Assembly (NCBI GenBank): GCA_016845785.1
Contig: JAERSH010000006.1
Span: 1 to 32,252, forward strand
DNA from: Fidelibacterota bacterium
GTDB lineage: Bacteria > Fidelibacterota > Marinisomatia > Marinisomatales > TCS55
DNA: 32,252 nucleotides
Direction: 5' to 3'
The position numbers and the translations under genes were made by a program. The stretch's first letter is position 1; each line of letters opens with the position of its first letter. Shown here one piece after another: positions 13,749-21,502 of this stretch. The notes beneath the pieces were generated by a model, which searched no databases, was not told the DNA's origin, and worked only from the letters and a program-made list of their open reading frames with translations.

Positions 13749-15644
13749 ATGAAAGTAAAAGCAGATGCAGCACAAGGTAACCACCTGAGCATCATCCTGG
13801 AAAAAATTATTCAGTTGGCCAAAGGTAACTTTGAGGTGACGGAAGTACCAGCCGGCCTCAATGATGATATGGAAGGTGTACTCACCGGCATTAATTTGTT
13901 GGGGCAGGAACTGGAGGCCACCACATATTCCAGTGAGTATGTCAAAAACATTTTTAATTCCATGTCTGATATGCTCATCGTAATTAATGTTGATTCCACC
14001 ATCAAAACGGTGAACAGAGCAGTCTGCGAGGTGCTGGGATTTACAAAAGATGAATTGATAGGCATAGATATTGAAAAGGTTTTACCAAAAGCAGAAGAAG
14101 ACCTGAAAACAATCCTGGAACTCAAACGGAATTTTGTGGAAAGTGCGGTCATCGGTTTTGCCATAGCAGACGGAGACGGGAATATTATGAATGTAAATAA
14201 GAAAACCGTGGAACTTTCCGGCGTCAAAAGGAAATCACTGGAAGCCCTCAATCTATTTGCACAAGAAGATAAAGCCATGGTTAACTTTTATAAGCAGTGT
14301 TACAAGACAGGAAAATGGGACTCCATTTCTAAACCGAATTATAGGCACCGACTATTAGAAAAAGAAATAAATCTCGAGGTCATTGCATTTCCTGTTTTGG
14401 ATGATAAAGGTGCAGTGAAAAGGCTGATTATTTTATATACAGACCGGGATAAGCAACCGAATGCCGACCTGAACTGGTGGGAAGACAAGCTGAAGGATAT
14501 CAATTATGGGCGTCTTTATGAAGAATTCTTTGCAATTTTAGATACGGAAGGGATGAATGATCCTTTCTGGAATGTGGAGCAGAAATTAGTAGCCAAGGAT
14601 GGCCATAATGTCCCCGTTTTGATTTCTGGATCCCTGCTTCATGATTTGAATGTACCTTCCGAAGGTAATCATGGTGCAATATCCGGCGCTGTTCTGGTGG
14701 CAAAGAACTTTTCTGATCGGGTTAAAAATGAAGAATTACTTCGCTTGAGTGAAGAAAAATTTCATGACCTTTATGAAAATTCACCGGATATGTACGTTTC
14801 AGTATCGGCTGATACTGCTGAAATTATCGAATGCAACCAGACACTTGCCAACAAGACTCAATACGAAAAATCTGAAATTATTGGCCAGCCGATCTTTTTT
14901 ATGTATCACCCAGATTGTATGGAAGATGTTAAAAAGGTATTCAATCAATTTGTGACCAAAGGCGAAGTGAAAAATGCAAGACTGCAGCTAAAACGAAAAG
15001 ACGGAAACAAAATACATGTTATTCTAAATGTCTCTGCTGTACGTGATGAAAATGGAAAGATCATTCATAGTCGATCATCCTGGCGGGATATTTCTGATAT
15101 CAAAAAGGCGGAAGAAGATCTCAAAAAAATGGCAAATGAAAAAGAGGCGATCCTGAAAAATGCCACGGTGGGTCTGGAGTTTTTCAATCCAGACATGACT
15201 ATTCGTTGGATCAATAAGGCCATGGCTTCCATGTTTGGATACGATCCTCCAGAAATGATTGGGAAAAGCTGGTATGACCTGGTGCCGCCCATGAAAGAGA
15301 GAAAACCCATTTATGACAAAGTATTGGCCGGGGAGTCACTTGATTTCCCCGAAGCGGAAGTTCCATTCCCCGATGGCAACCGTTATTTCAATGTTCACTA
15401 CCGGCCTGTAATAGACAATGGGAATATTAATGGCATGCTCGCCATCGCCAGCGAAGTGACCGATCAGAAGAAAAGGAAAATGGAACTGAAGGATCGACTG
15501 AGAGAATTAGAGGATTTCCACCGGGTAACCGTGGGCCGGGAACTGAAAATGGTTGAATTAAAAAAAGAAATAAAGATGCTTAAAAAAAAGATCTATGAAT
15601 TGGAAAAAAGTGACACAAAAAAAATCGATGTTGAGCATAATTAA
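13749..15644 (+). CDS. Multi-PAS signalling protein without kinase domain
   Basis: The 631-residue soluble product has PAS regions at about residues 62-325, 333-455 and 463-575, then a coiled tail with E-D-F-H-R-V-T-V-G-R-E-L-K-M-V (588-602) and a Lys/Glu-rich end. The first region looks split: its N-terminal half (62-113) and C-terminal half (about 252-325, with L-V-A-K-D-G-H-N-V-P-V and G-A-V-L-V-A-K-N) are separated by another PAS-like unit (about 118-235). The loop at 302-306, V-P-S-E-G, is coded by a palindromic repeat. There is no output domain. The tail matches the CHASE sensor at 10788. A role in assembling a signalling complex is likely but inferred. Confidence 0.86.
   Translation: MKVKADAAQGNHLSIILEKIIQLAKGNFEVTEVPAGLNDDMEGVLTGINLLGQELEATTYSSEYVKNIFNSMSDMLIVINVDSTIKTVNRAVCEVLGFTKDELIGIDIEKVLPKAEEDLKTILELKRNFVESAVIGFAIADGDGNIMNVNKKTVELSGVKRKSLEALNLFAQEDKAMVNFYKQCYKTGKWDSISKPNYRHRLLEKEINLEVIAFPVLDDKGAVKRLIILYTDRDKQPNADLNWWEDKLKDINYGRLYEEFFAILDTEGMNDPFWNVEQKLVAKDGHNVPVLISGSLLHDLNVPSEGNHGAISGAVLVAKNFSDRVKNEELLRLSEEKFHDLYENSPDMYVSVSADTAEIIECNQTLANKTQYEKSEIIGQPIFFMYHPDCMEDVKKVFNQFVTKGEVKNARLQLKRKDGNKIHVILNVSAVRDENGKIIHSRSSWRDISDIKKAEEDLKKMANEKEAILKNATVGLEFFNPDMTIRWINKAMASMFGYDPPEMIGKSWYDLVPPMKERKPIYDKVLAGESLDFPEAEVPFPDGNRYFNVHYRPVIDNGNINGMLAIASEVTDQKKRKMELKDRLRELEDFHRVTVGRELKMVELKKEIKMLKKKIYELEKSDTKKIDVEHN
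14654..14666 (+). repeat. Nested palindrome half unit inside a coding region
   Basis: ACCTTCCGAAGGT lies in frame in the multi-PAS gene and codes for V-P-S-E-G at residues 302-306. It falls in the turn between the last two strands of a PAS domain, where extra residues would do little harm. Confidence 0.88.
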
Positions 15645-15653
15645 AACAGGACT

Positions 15654-15666
15654 ACCTTCGGAAGGT
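15654..15666 (+). repeat. Nested palindrome half unit (right half)
   Basis: ACCTTCGGAAGGT lies between the multi-PAS gene and the second STAS-like gene, 36 bases before the latter's start. Only the right-hand version is present. This is the last copy of the family in the window. Confidence 0.88.
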
Positions 15667-15701
15667 GCAGAAAGGTAAGAAACATATACTAGGACTTACT
15701 T

Positions 15702-16142
15702 ATGAATAATCAAATTGATGCCAAAAGTTATGGCCCCGACAGCACCAAAGCTGAAATTAAAGCACTACAAAATCGTATTTGGCTCCATGAACCGGATGTT
15801 GTGTACCTGAAAGAAGTCCCGGTTCAGTCCGAATTTCAAATCGAAATTTTCTTTAACCAGATTCAAACGCTAGTGGATAAAAGGTATAACTTTTATATAA
15901 TAATTGACCTCTGCGAGGCACGCCGTCCACCGGCGGTAATCCGCGCCTATTTACAGAAACGATTTCGAAGTTTTAAAGATCAAATTGGTTATACTGCCGT
16001 ATTTACAGGAAAGAATTTTCTCCTCAATATTGCGGCCAAGTTTGTCCTGGGCCGCGTGTTTGATCCGGATAACTTCTCGGTTCACACCTCTCTTGAACAA
16101 GCGGAGAATGCCATTAAACAATTTCGAGAAAATGGCGCCTAA
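15702..16142 (+). CDS. Small STAS/SpoIIAA-like protein B
   Basis: The 146-residue soluble product has alternating strands and helices: V-V-Y-L-K-E-V, then N-F-Y-I-I-I-D-L-C-E-A-R-R-P, I-G-Y-T-A-V-F-T-G, and a closing S-L-E-Q-A-E-N-A-I-K-Q-F. The I-I-D-L core strand followed by a helix, and the closing E-Q-A-x-x-A-I helix, match the layout of the STAS-like protein at 13226. It ends 3 bases before the hybrid kinase GTG, so it is probably translated with it. STAS-like proteins often gate kinases or anti-sigma factors; here it may modulate the adjacent kinase. No enzyme motif is visible. Confidence 0.62.
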   Translation: MNNQIDAKSYGPDSTKAEIKALQNRIWLHEPDVVYLKEVPVQSEFQIEIFFNQIQTLVDKRYNFYIIIDLCEARRPPAVIRAYLQKRFRSFKDQIGYTAVFTGKNFLLNIAAKFVLGRVFDPDNFSVHTSLEQAENAIKQFRENGA

Positions 16143-16145
16143 TTC

Positions 16146-18650
16146 GTGAAAATACCTGAAGAAATTTCTGCTAAAATTATCAGGCACCTGGTGGATATCA
16201 GCGGTGGCGAATGTACCATCACCATCGAAATGATCCAGGAGGAAAAGGACCGTCATATCCAGGAGATTCTGTTAGGGCTGCTCCAACTTCATGAAGATTT
16301 GGCCTATAAAGAAAGAATTCAGAACCAGGCGACCCAGCGATTTGAGGCGATCTACAATTCTCTGATTGAATTATATTTTCGGATCGACAAAAATAATATC
16401 ATCCTGGATGTCTCTCCCTCGGTGGCAGAGGTTACGGGTTATACTCCGGACGAGCTGATCGGTAATGTGGCCAATGATTTCTATTATTATCGGCAGTCAG
16501 ACCGCAATACCCTTATGGCCGACTTGGAAAAATCAGGCGGCCGGGTGAGTGATTATGAAATGATCGGCCGCCACAAGGATGGCAGTAAAGTGTACGGCCT
16601 AGGTACCGTACAATATTGGACCGATGAAGAAGGCAATTTTAGTGGAATTGAGGGTATCATTAAAAATAATACCCATAGAAAAAAGATGGAAGAAAAGGTT
16701 AAGGAGAGCAGGGATAAATTAGATCAAAGGGTACAAGAGCGTACCCGGGAACTGGAAGAATCCCGCAAGGCGCTCATGAATATCCTCGATGATATAAAAA
16801 AAGCCCGCGACAAGGCCGTTATTTCGGAAGAAAAATACCTCACTTTGTACGCTGATTCCCCCGTCATGCACCACACGGTAGACTTAAAAGGAAATATAAT
16901 AGAATGCAATCAGGCTATTTTATCCAAGTTGGGTTATACCAAGAAAGAATACCTTTCACTAAATCTGAAGGATGTGCTTTCTGGCCCATTTTCGGAACAG
17001 TTGGATACTATCATCCAAAAGATCCTCGATAGCGACGGTGTGAATGATAGCCCGAGTGAAATGGTCACAAAATCAGGTGAAATTATTCCCTGTGAATTAT
17101 CAGTAAGCATATTGAGGAATAAAAAGGGAGAACCCCAATTTTTGCGCGGTACCCTTATTGATATCACCCATCGACAAGAAATTGACCGGTTGGCATCATT
17201 TCCGCTTAATAATCCAAACCCCATCATGGAACTGGGTGTCAAAGGTAACCTCCGATATATAAATAAGGCCGGGTTGATTCAGTTGAATGAACATGGATTA
17301 AAAAAGAAAGATTATAGGCAATTACTGCCGAAAAATTTCCGATCATCCGTGGCAGAAATTATAAAAACAAATTCAATCATGGTGCCTAAAGAAACGACGT
17401 TTAAGGATAAAACCTTTTTGTGGTTTGGTGTACCCTTAGTAGATATGGAACTGGTTCACTTTTATGGCACCGAAATTTCAAGGCAAAAAAATTTGGAGAC
17501 TGATTTGAGAGAAGCCCGGGACAGGGCCCGGCTCTCGGACCAATTGAAAAATGTATTTATCAGCACCATGTCCCATGAAATGCGAACCCCCTTAAATGTG
17601 ATTAAGGGTTATGCAGATCTTTTTAAGAATGCACCCATGACTAATTTTAAAGGGGAAGAAAGTGATTATATTGATAATATTGTTTCCGGGGCAAACCGGT
17701 TGGAAAAATTGGTGAACGATGTACTGGATATTTCCCAGATTGAAGCAGGCCGGGATATTTTGGCTTCTAAGCTCTATAACGGTGATGACCTTGTTTCACA
17801 AAGTGTAAGTGAGTATAAAATAAGCGCCCGGGAAAAATCATTAAAAATGGTGAAACGGCTGAACGGCAACGGGGTCTTAATCCACGTGGATAAAATGCGT
17901 TTTCTGCAAAGTTTGGGCAATATTATTCAAAATGCAGTCAAATTTACAGAAAAGGGCCAGATAACCATTTCTTCAAAAGTGAAGGATGGGGATTTTATTA
18001 TTTCGGTTAAAGATACAGGGGTTGGTATCCGCAAAAAATTTCATCCGCATATTTACCAATTATTCAGCCAAGAAGAAGAAGGATATTCCAGACGATTTGA
18101 AGGGGCCGGTCTCGGTTTGGCCATTACACGGCGGTTAGTCTATGCGATGAATGGGACAGTGGCATTTGAAAGTCAATATGGGAAAGGCAGCCTTTTCTCT
18201 CTTACCTTCCCAATCGCAAGATCTATCTCTGAATCTCCTCCTCCAAAACGATTGTATAAAGAAGCGCATATTTCAAAGTCCAATAATGATATAAAGAAAA
18301 TCATGATTCTTGAGGATAACAAAGCCAATTTGAGGTATGTGGAGTTTCTGGTGAAAAAACTCAATTTAAAATCAGTCAGTGTCACTTCCGGTGAACAGGC
18401 ATTAAAAAAACTGAAATCAAATTCAGTAGATTGTATTTTGGTGGATATCAGTTTGGGGAGGGGGATGGATGGAATTCAATTCTTGGAGAGATTGAAGAAA
18501 TTAAAATCATTAAACCATTTACCCACTGTTGCTGTTACGGCCCACTCTCTGGAAGGCGATCGAGAATTTTTGTTGGGGAAAGGGTTCGATACCTACCTGT
18601 CCAAGCCATTTTTGTTAAGGGACTTGGCAAATACCCTAAATGAATTGTAA
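16146..18650 (+). CDS. PAS hybrid histidine kinase with C-terminal receiver
   Basis: The 834-residue soluble product starts at GTG. It has PAS domains at about 66-178 and 228-345 and a weaker PAS-like region at 350-445, with a coiled stretch between the first two (180-225). The kinase core follows: phosphoacceptor His477 in M-S-H-E-M-R-T-P-L, N box L-G-N-I-I-Q-N-A-V-K-F (590-600), G1 box D-T-G-V-G-I (623-628), F box L-F-S-Q and G2 box G-A-G-L-G-L-A-I (653-660). A receiver fills about 718-834 with Asp767, Thr798 and Lys820. All catalytic residues are intact. No membrane helix is present, so it is cytoplasmic and may take input from the membrane CHASE sensor. The receiver suggests a phosphorelay through an Hpt protein. 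Confidence 0.94.
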   Translation: MKIPEEISAKIIRHLVDISGGECTITIEMIQEEKDRHIQEILLGLLQLHEDLAYKERIQNQATQRFEAIYNSLIELYFRIDKNNIILDVSPSVAEVTGYTPDELIGNVANDFYYYRQSDRNTLMADLEKSGGRVSDYEMIGRHKDGSKVYGLGTVQYWTDEEGNFSGIEGIIKNNTHRKKMEEKVKESRDKLDQRVQERTRELEESRKALMNILDDIKKARDKAVISEEKYLTLYADSPVMHHTVDLKGNIIECNQAILSKLGYTKKEYLSLNLKDVLSGPFSEQLDTIIQKILDSDGVNDSPSEMVTKSGEIIPCELSVSILRNKKGEPQFLRGTLIDITHRQEIDRLASFPLNNPNPIMELGVKGNLRYINKAGLIQLNEHGLKKKDYRQLLPKNFRSSVAEIIKTNSIMVPKETTFKDKTFLWFGVPLVDMELVHFYGTEISRQKNLETDLREARDRARLSDQLKNVFISTMSHEMRTPLNVIKGYADLFKNAPMTNFKGEESDYIDNIVSGANRLEKLVNDVLDISQIEAGRDILASKLYNGDDLVSQSVSEYKISAREKSLKMVKRLNGNGVLIHVDKMRFLQSLGNIIQNAVKFTEKGQITISSKVKDGDFIISVKDTGVGIRKKFHPHIYQLFSQEEEGYSRRFEGAGLGLAITRRLVYAMNGTVAFESQYGKGSLFSLTFPIARSISESPPPKRLYKEAHISKSNNDIKKIMILEDNKANLRYVEFLVKKLNLKSVSVTSGEQALKKLKSNSVDCILVDISLGRGMDGIQFLERLKKLKSLNHLPTVAVTAHSLEGDREFLLGKGFDTYLSKPFLLRDLANTLNEL

Positions 18651-18660
18651 TGATATTCGG

Positions 18661-18963
18661 TCAACCCCGGTTGAATTCATCCGATTTTTCAGTTAATAAT
18701 TTTTTAAATTTTTCAAATAAAGCAGTATAATTTTCACTGTCATTTGAATTGGCACAAGCCATCATCTTTAAACCCAGTTCAGTAAATTCATCAAAACCAT
18801 AACCGCCCCCGGTTCCTTTTAGGTTGTGGGCAAATCGATATAAATCAGGAAAGTTTAAGCTTTTTATATTATCCTGAATATGGGGAATCTTTTGAGAAAG
18901 TTCTAAAAGGTATAATCGGATTAATTCTCTGAATTCCGGATCGTTGTGGAAATCACTGTTCAT
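18661..18963 (-). CDS. Histidine phosphotransfer (Hpt) protein
   Basis: The 100-residue all-helical product carries F-A-H-N-L-K-G-T-G-G-G-Y-G-F, the Hpt motif, with phosphorylatable His46. It is convergent with the hybrid kinase, with ends 10 bases apart. In phosphorelays the Hpt moves phosphate from the kinase receiver (Asp767 of the neighbour) to a final response regulator, for which the HTH-receiver at 12536 is the nearest candidate. Being on the other strand, it would be controlled separately from the rest of the cluster. No Shine-Dalgarno sequence is evident before its ATG. Confidence 0.9.
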   Translation of the reverse strand: MNSDFHNDPEFRELIRLYLLELSQKIPHIQDNIKSLNFPDLYRFAHNLKGTGGGYGFDEFTELGLKMMACANSNDSENYTALFEKFKKLLTEKSDEFNRG

Positions 18964-19138
18964 TTAATTGATATATATTCATAAACACTATTAAATAGTT
19001 TATCTAAGTTATTCTTGCGATCGACAAAAATGAAAGTAATAAAATTTTTGAGTAGAAGTTAAAATTGTCTCATTTTAATACACTGATTTATAGATAAATC
19101 TACCAGTTCTTCCTCTTATCATTCTTTATTTATCTGTT

Positions 19139-19154
19139 CGGCATGATTTTTGCT
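19139..19154 (+). promoter_or_regulatory. Sigma-54 promoter
   Basis: CGGCATGATTTTTGCT has GG at -25/-24 and GC at -13/-12 with exactly ten bases between, plus the TTGCT box. Transcription would start near 19165, about 20 bases before the ATG at 19184. The region before it (18964-19138) is AT-rich, holds no gene and could contain an activator site, but I see no clear dyad. Confidence 0.6.
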
Positions 19155-19183
19155 CCTTTTTAAGTAAACAAAAGGTGATTTTC

Positions 19184-19483
19184 ATGAAAAGGACAGATGT
19201 TAGAATAAGAATGATAGGGCAAATTGAACAAGATGAACCTAAAGTCACCCATCAAATGGCCAAAGAATGGTATAAATCATGTATGGTGCACCTTATGCGG
19301 GATGATTATTTGAATGCTTATATGGCCTTGGAGACTTCTTTTATCCTTTCCCCTTTGGCATTTGATGAGACGGATCGCGAATTGCTGGTATTGCTGAGAA
19401 AAAACCTGGGCCACCACTTGGGCAAGAAAAAACATAATTTATTAAAAATTTCGCCTTCTCAGCTATCTGAAGCGCCAAATTAG
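19184..19483 (+). CDS. Small soluble protein under a sigma-54 promoter, function unknown
   Basis: The 99-residue product begins MKRTDVRIRMIGQIEQDEP and is mostly helical, with M-A-K-E-W-Y-K-S and D-Y-L-N-A-Y-M-A-L-E-T-S-F-I-L-S-P, a helix pair that resembles a TPR-like repeat. The ATG at 19184 has AAAGGTG 6 bases upstream; a GTG at 19175 overlaps that site and was rejected. It has no signal and no catalytic motif. The promoter suggests tight regulation by an enhancer-binding protein not present here. I do not recognise the family. Confidence 0.68.
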   Translation: MKRTDVRIRMIGQIEQDEPKVTHQMAKEWYKSCMVHLMRDDYLNAYMALETSFILSPLAFDETDRELLVLLRKNLGHHLGKKKHNLLKISPSQLSEAPN

Positions 19484-19520
19484 AATCGAATAATAGCAAA
19501 AACTGGGATAATACAATCGT

Positions 19521-19721
19521 ATGAATTTTTGGAAGTTTAAACTAACGAAAAAAGAGATTTACTATTTGATGATATTCCTCAAAGTATTATCCGGTGTAGT
19601 CTTATTTTTAATTATTGTAGAAAATGCAGAGATATTTGCACTGATCAAGTCACCTCTTCTTTATGTGTTATTCGTCATTCTAATTGGGATATTTTTATTA
19701 AAAATAAAATTGAAAGCGTAA
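19521..19721 (+). CDS. Small two-helix membrane protein, function unknown
   Basis: The 66-residue product has a basic start (MNFWKFKLTKKE), helices at about residues 14-34 and 43-63, and a basic end (K-I-K-L-K-A). No clear ribosome binding site is visible within the usual distance. It may be cotranscribed with the gene before it, 37 bases upstream. No family is recognised, and the AT-rich sequence makes a chance ORF possible. Confidence 0.5.
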   Translation: MNFWKFKLTKKEIYYLMIFLKVLSGVVLFLIIVENAEIFALIKSPLLYVLFVILIGIFLLKIKLKA

Positions 19722-19771
19722 CATGTAGATTTGAAAAATTTACAAATGAATGATGAAAATCAGTGGGGAAA

Positions 19772-20143
19772 ATGAAATTAACAAATCGAGTAAAACGACG
19801 TCTTAGGTTTTTACCTTACATTAAGGATTATGACCTGTATTTGGCCATCCGCGAAGCTGTTTTTCTAATCGTTGAACATAACTTTCCTATAAAAAATGCT
19901 ATAAGCTCTGCCACCCATTATTATCCAACTAAAACCATTATAGAACGAAATGTAAGAAAATGTTTCCCCCCGAATTGGTTTATAAAACGGGCCCGAAAAT
20001 TTTATTTATCCCGGATTTCCACAACGGAGCGGAATAAGATTATTTATGAGGTCAGGTTTCAAAATGAGCTTAACCGGGAATTCCACCGGATGGCCCAGGA
20101 TATAGAGGTTAATCCTCAATTGGAATTATTTGACACTCGTTAG
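19772..20143 (+). CDS. Small basic protein, function unknown
   Basis: The 123-residue product is rich in Arg and Lys at its start (MKLTNRVKRRLRFLPYIKD) and later (F-I-K-R-A-R-K-F-Y-L-S-R), and is probably helical. It has no signal peptide or membrane helix. The charge suggests nucleic-acid or phospholipid contact, without a known domain. The ATG at 19772 was preferred over a GTG at 19763 because GGGGAA lies between them, although its spacing is short. Its end converges on the minus-strand pair with 34 bases between. Confidence 0.6.
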   Translation: MKLTNRVKRRLRFLPYIKDYDLYLAIREAVFLIVEHNFPIKNAISSATHYYPTKTIIERNVRKCFPPNWFIKRARKFYLSRISTTERNKIIYEVRFQNELNREFHRMAQDIEVNPQLELFDTR

Positions 20144-20177
20144 TTGATTTCACCGATGGTTTGTGATGGATTTAGAT

Positions 20178-20369
20178 TTATGTTTTTTGATCATAGAGTA
20201 ATTTTTCAATAAGGGACCAATGCTTCACAAAAACGGCAATGATGCCGATAAAGATCGCGTAAGGCAATGCTTCCGATTCAATGGCCCGAAACAAAGCCTT
20301 ATTATCCGAGATCACTTGTGCAATCAGGAAAAATTCTATGGTCCAAAGAAAGAGAAATAATTGTCTCAT
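20178..20369 (-). CDS. Small two-helix membrane protein, coupled to the upstream lipoprotein gene
   Basis: The 63-residue product has helices at about residues 3-20 and 35-52 around a short charged loop. Its ATG overlaps the stop of the upstream gene as ATGA, so the two are translationally coupled and very likely act together. The family is not recognised. The coupled partner is an exported lipoprotein-like protein, so this may help hold or export it; that is speculation. Confidence 0.65.
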   Translation of the reverse strand: MRQLFLFLWTIEFFLIAQVISDNKALFRAIESEALPYAIFIGIIAVFVKHWSLIEKLLYDQKT

Positions 20370-20680
20370 AATTTTTTCCCAGCAGGGGTGTATTTTCTGC
20401 GGAAAACCGGTATTTGGCCCGGACCATCAGAAATGACCCAATCGCCTATGGGAACGGCTACCATTACTTTTTCATTCGAATATTTATCTTTTACCCACAG
20501 GTAAACGACTTCGCCATCAGTAATGCAGGTGCCTTCAGTCATATCCAATGAAAATGTTTGCAACTGATTCAAATTGTCATTCCACATAGTGGTATTCCAG
20601 GAATGATTCGTTGTGGCGCATCCTTGGATAAATAGGAATGCAATGACGAGTTCAGCCTTAAATGATTTCATGGCCAGCAT
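20366..20680 (-). CDS. Putative lipoprotein, function unknown
   Basis: The 104-residue product begins MLAMKSFKAELVIAFLFIQGC, a lipoprotein signal ending F-I-Q-G-C. The mature part contains L-D-M-T-E-G-T-C-I-T-D-G-E-V-V-Y-L-W-V-K and I-G-D-W-V-I-S-D, a beta-rich region. The frame is open further upstream, but the ATG at 20680 (or 20671) puts the signal peptide first. AAGAG lies upstream at rather long spacing. It is coupled to the two-helix protein at 20178. A CRP-type site lies 131 bases before the start, on the shared divergent region with the universal stress gene. Confidence 0.65.
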   Translation of the reverse strand: MLAMKSFKAELVIAFLFIQGCATTNHSWNTTMWNDNLNQLQTFSLDMTEGTCITDGEVVYLWVKDKYSNEKVMVAVPIGDWVISDGPGQIPVFRRKYTPAGKKL

Positions 20681-20810
20681 TTTGAGATTTTCTCTTGAAA
20701 ACCTCCAGTTTCTTTTCGTGCGTTTGTGGTTTGTATGTTTCATGACTTTTCTCCATTTCCATTTTAGTTCCACTTATATCGGTTCAAATACAGTGCCAAA
20801 AGGAAAACGA

Positions 20811-20826
20811 TGTGAAATGGGTCACA
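20811..20826. promoter_or_regulatory. CRP/FNR-family binding site
   Basis: TGTGA, six bases (AATGGG), TCACA is a perfect match to the CRP consensus. It lies in the divergent region between the minus-strand lipoprotein gene and the universal stress gene, so it could serve either. The organism may use a different CRP/FNR-family regulator. The rest of 20681-21025 shows only AT-rich sequence and a repeated ATGAGAATAAG (20849-20859 and 21002-21012). Confidence 0.5.
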
Positions 20827-21025
20827 TATTCGAGGAATTTTATGAGAATAAGAGTAAAATTGACCGAAAAATTGTGCACTGGTTTTTGTTAAATACGAAA
20901 TTGTATGCAATAATTATTGTAAAACTGATGCGAATCGTCCGTCTTTAATCAATTAATTCAAAGAATACTGTAACCAAAAATCAGTAATACACTTAAATTT
21001 GATGAGAATAAGCATAGAGAATATT

Positions 21026-21433
21026 ATGGCATACAAAAATATATTGGTGGGACTTTGCGGGCGCGGGGATGAAGAACCGGTTATCCAAGCCGCGATTAAA
21101 ATGGCAGAAAGTGGACAACTCACCTTTATTCATGTGAATGATCCCCATGCAGGCGAAATGTCTATGATGATGGATTCACCGGCCCCCAAATATGATGAAG
21201 CAGATGTATATAGTTGGGTGAGTGCAGTGGATGAATCCGTGGCAAAATCGTCTACAATTACGGTTGTAACGCACCAATCTATTCCAAAAGCAATCAGCAA
21301 CGCTTCTGAAGGAATGGATTTGTTAATTCTCGGCCATCGGAAGCAAAGTTTCTTTAAAGAGAACTTCTTCGATTCCGTGGATGAGGGCATCGTAAATAAA
21401 GCCTCCTGCCCTGTGTTGGTTGTGCCAAAGTAA
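21026..21433 (+). CDS. Universal stress protein, UspA family
   Basis: The 135-residue product opens M-A-Y-K-N-I-L-V-G-L-C-G and has the closing pattern M-D-L-L-I-L-G-H-R, later V-N-K-A-S-C-P-V-L-V-V, both typical of UspA. The ATP-binding form has G-x-x-G-x(9)-G-S/T; here the region reads G-H-R-K-Q-S-F-F, so nucleotide binding is doubtful. AGAG precedes the ATG at 21026; an upstream ATG at 20999 would add nine residues not seen in the family. It stands alone between the CRP-type site and the DUF5916 gene. Such proteins raise stress tolerance by contacts that are often not defined. Confidence 0.88.
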   Translation: MAYKNILVGLCGRGDEEPVIQAAIKMAESGQLTFIHVNDPHAGEMSMMMDSPAPKYDEADVYSWVSAVDESVAKSSTITVVTHQSIPKAISNASEGMDLLILGHRKQSFFKENFFDSVDEGIVNKASCPVLVVPK

Positions 21434-21502
21434 TTTCACGAAATATTAACTAAATACATTTTATTTGATATAAATTCCCGCGCTTTTCTGTAAGCATAAA
21501 TC

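Noticed and set aside
20613-20948. 111-residue open frame on the + strand
   Set aside because: It lies antisense to the lipoprotein gene, which has a proper signal peptide and is coupled to its neighbour.
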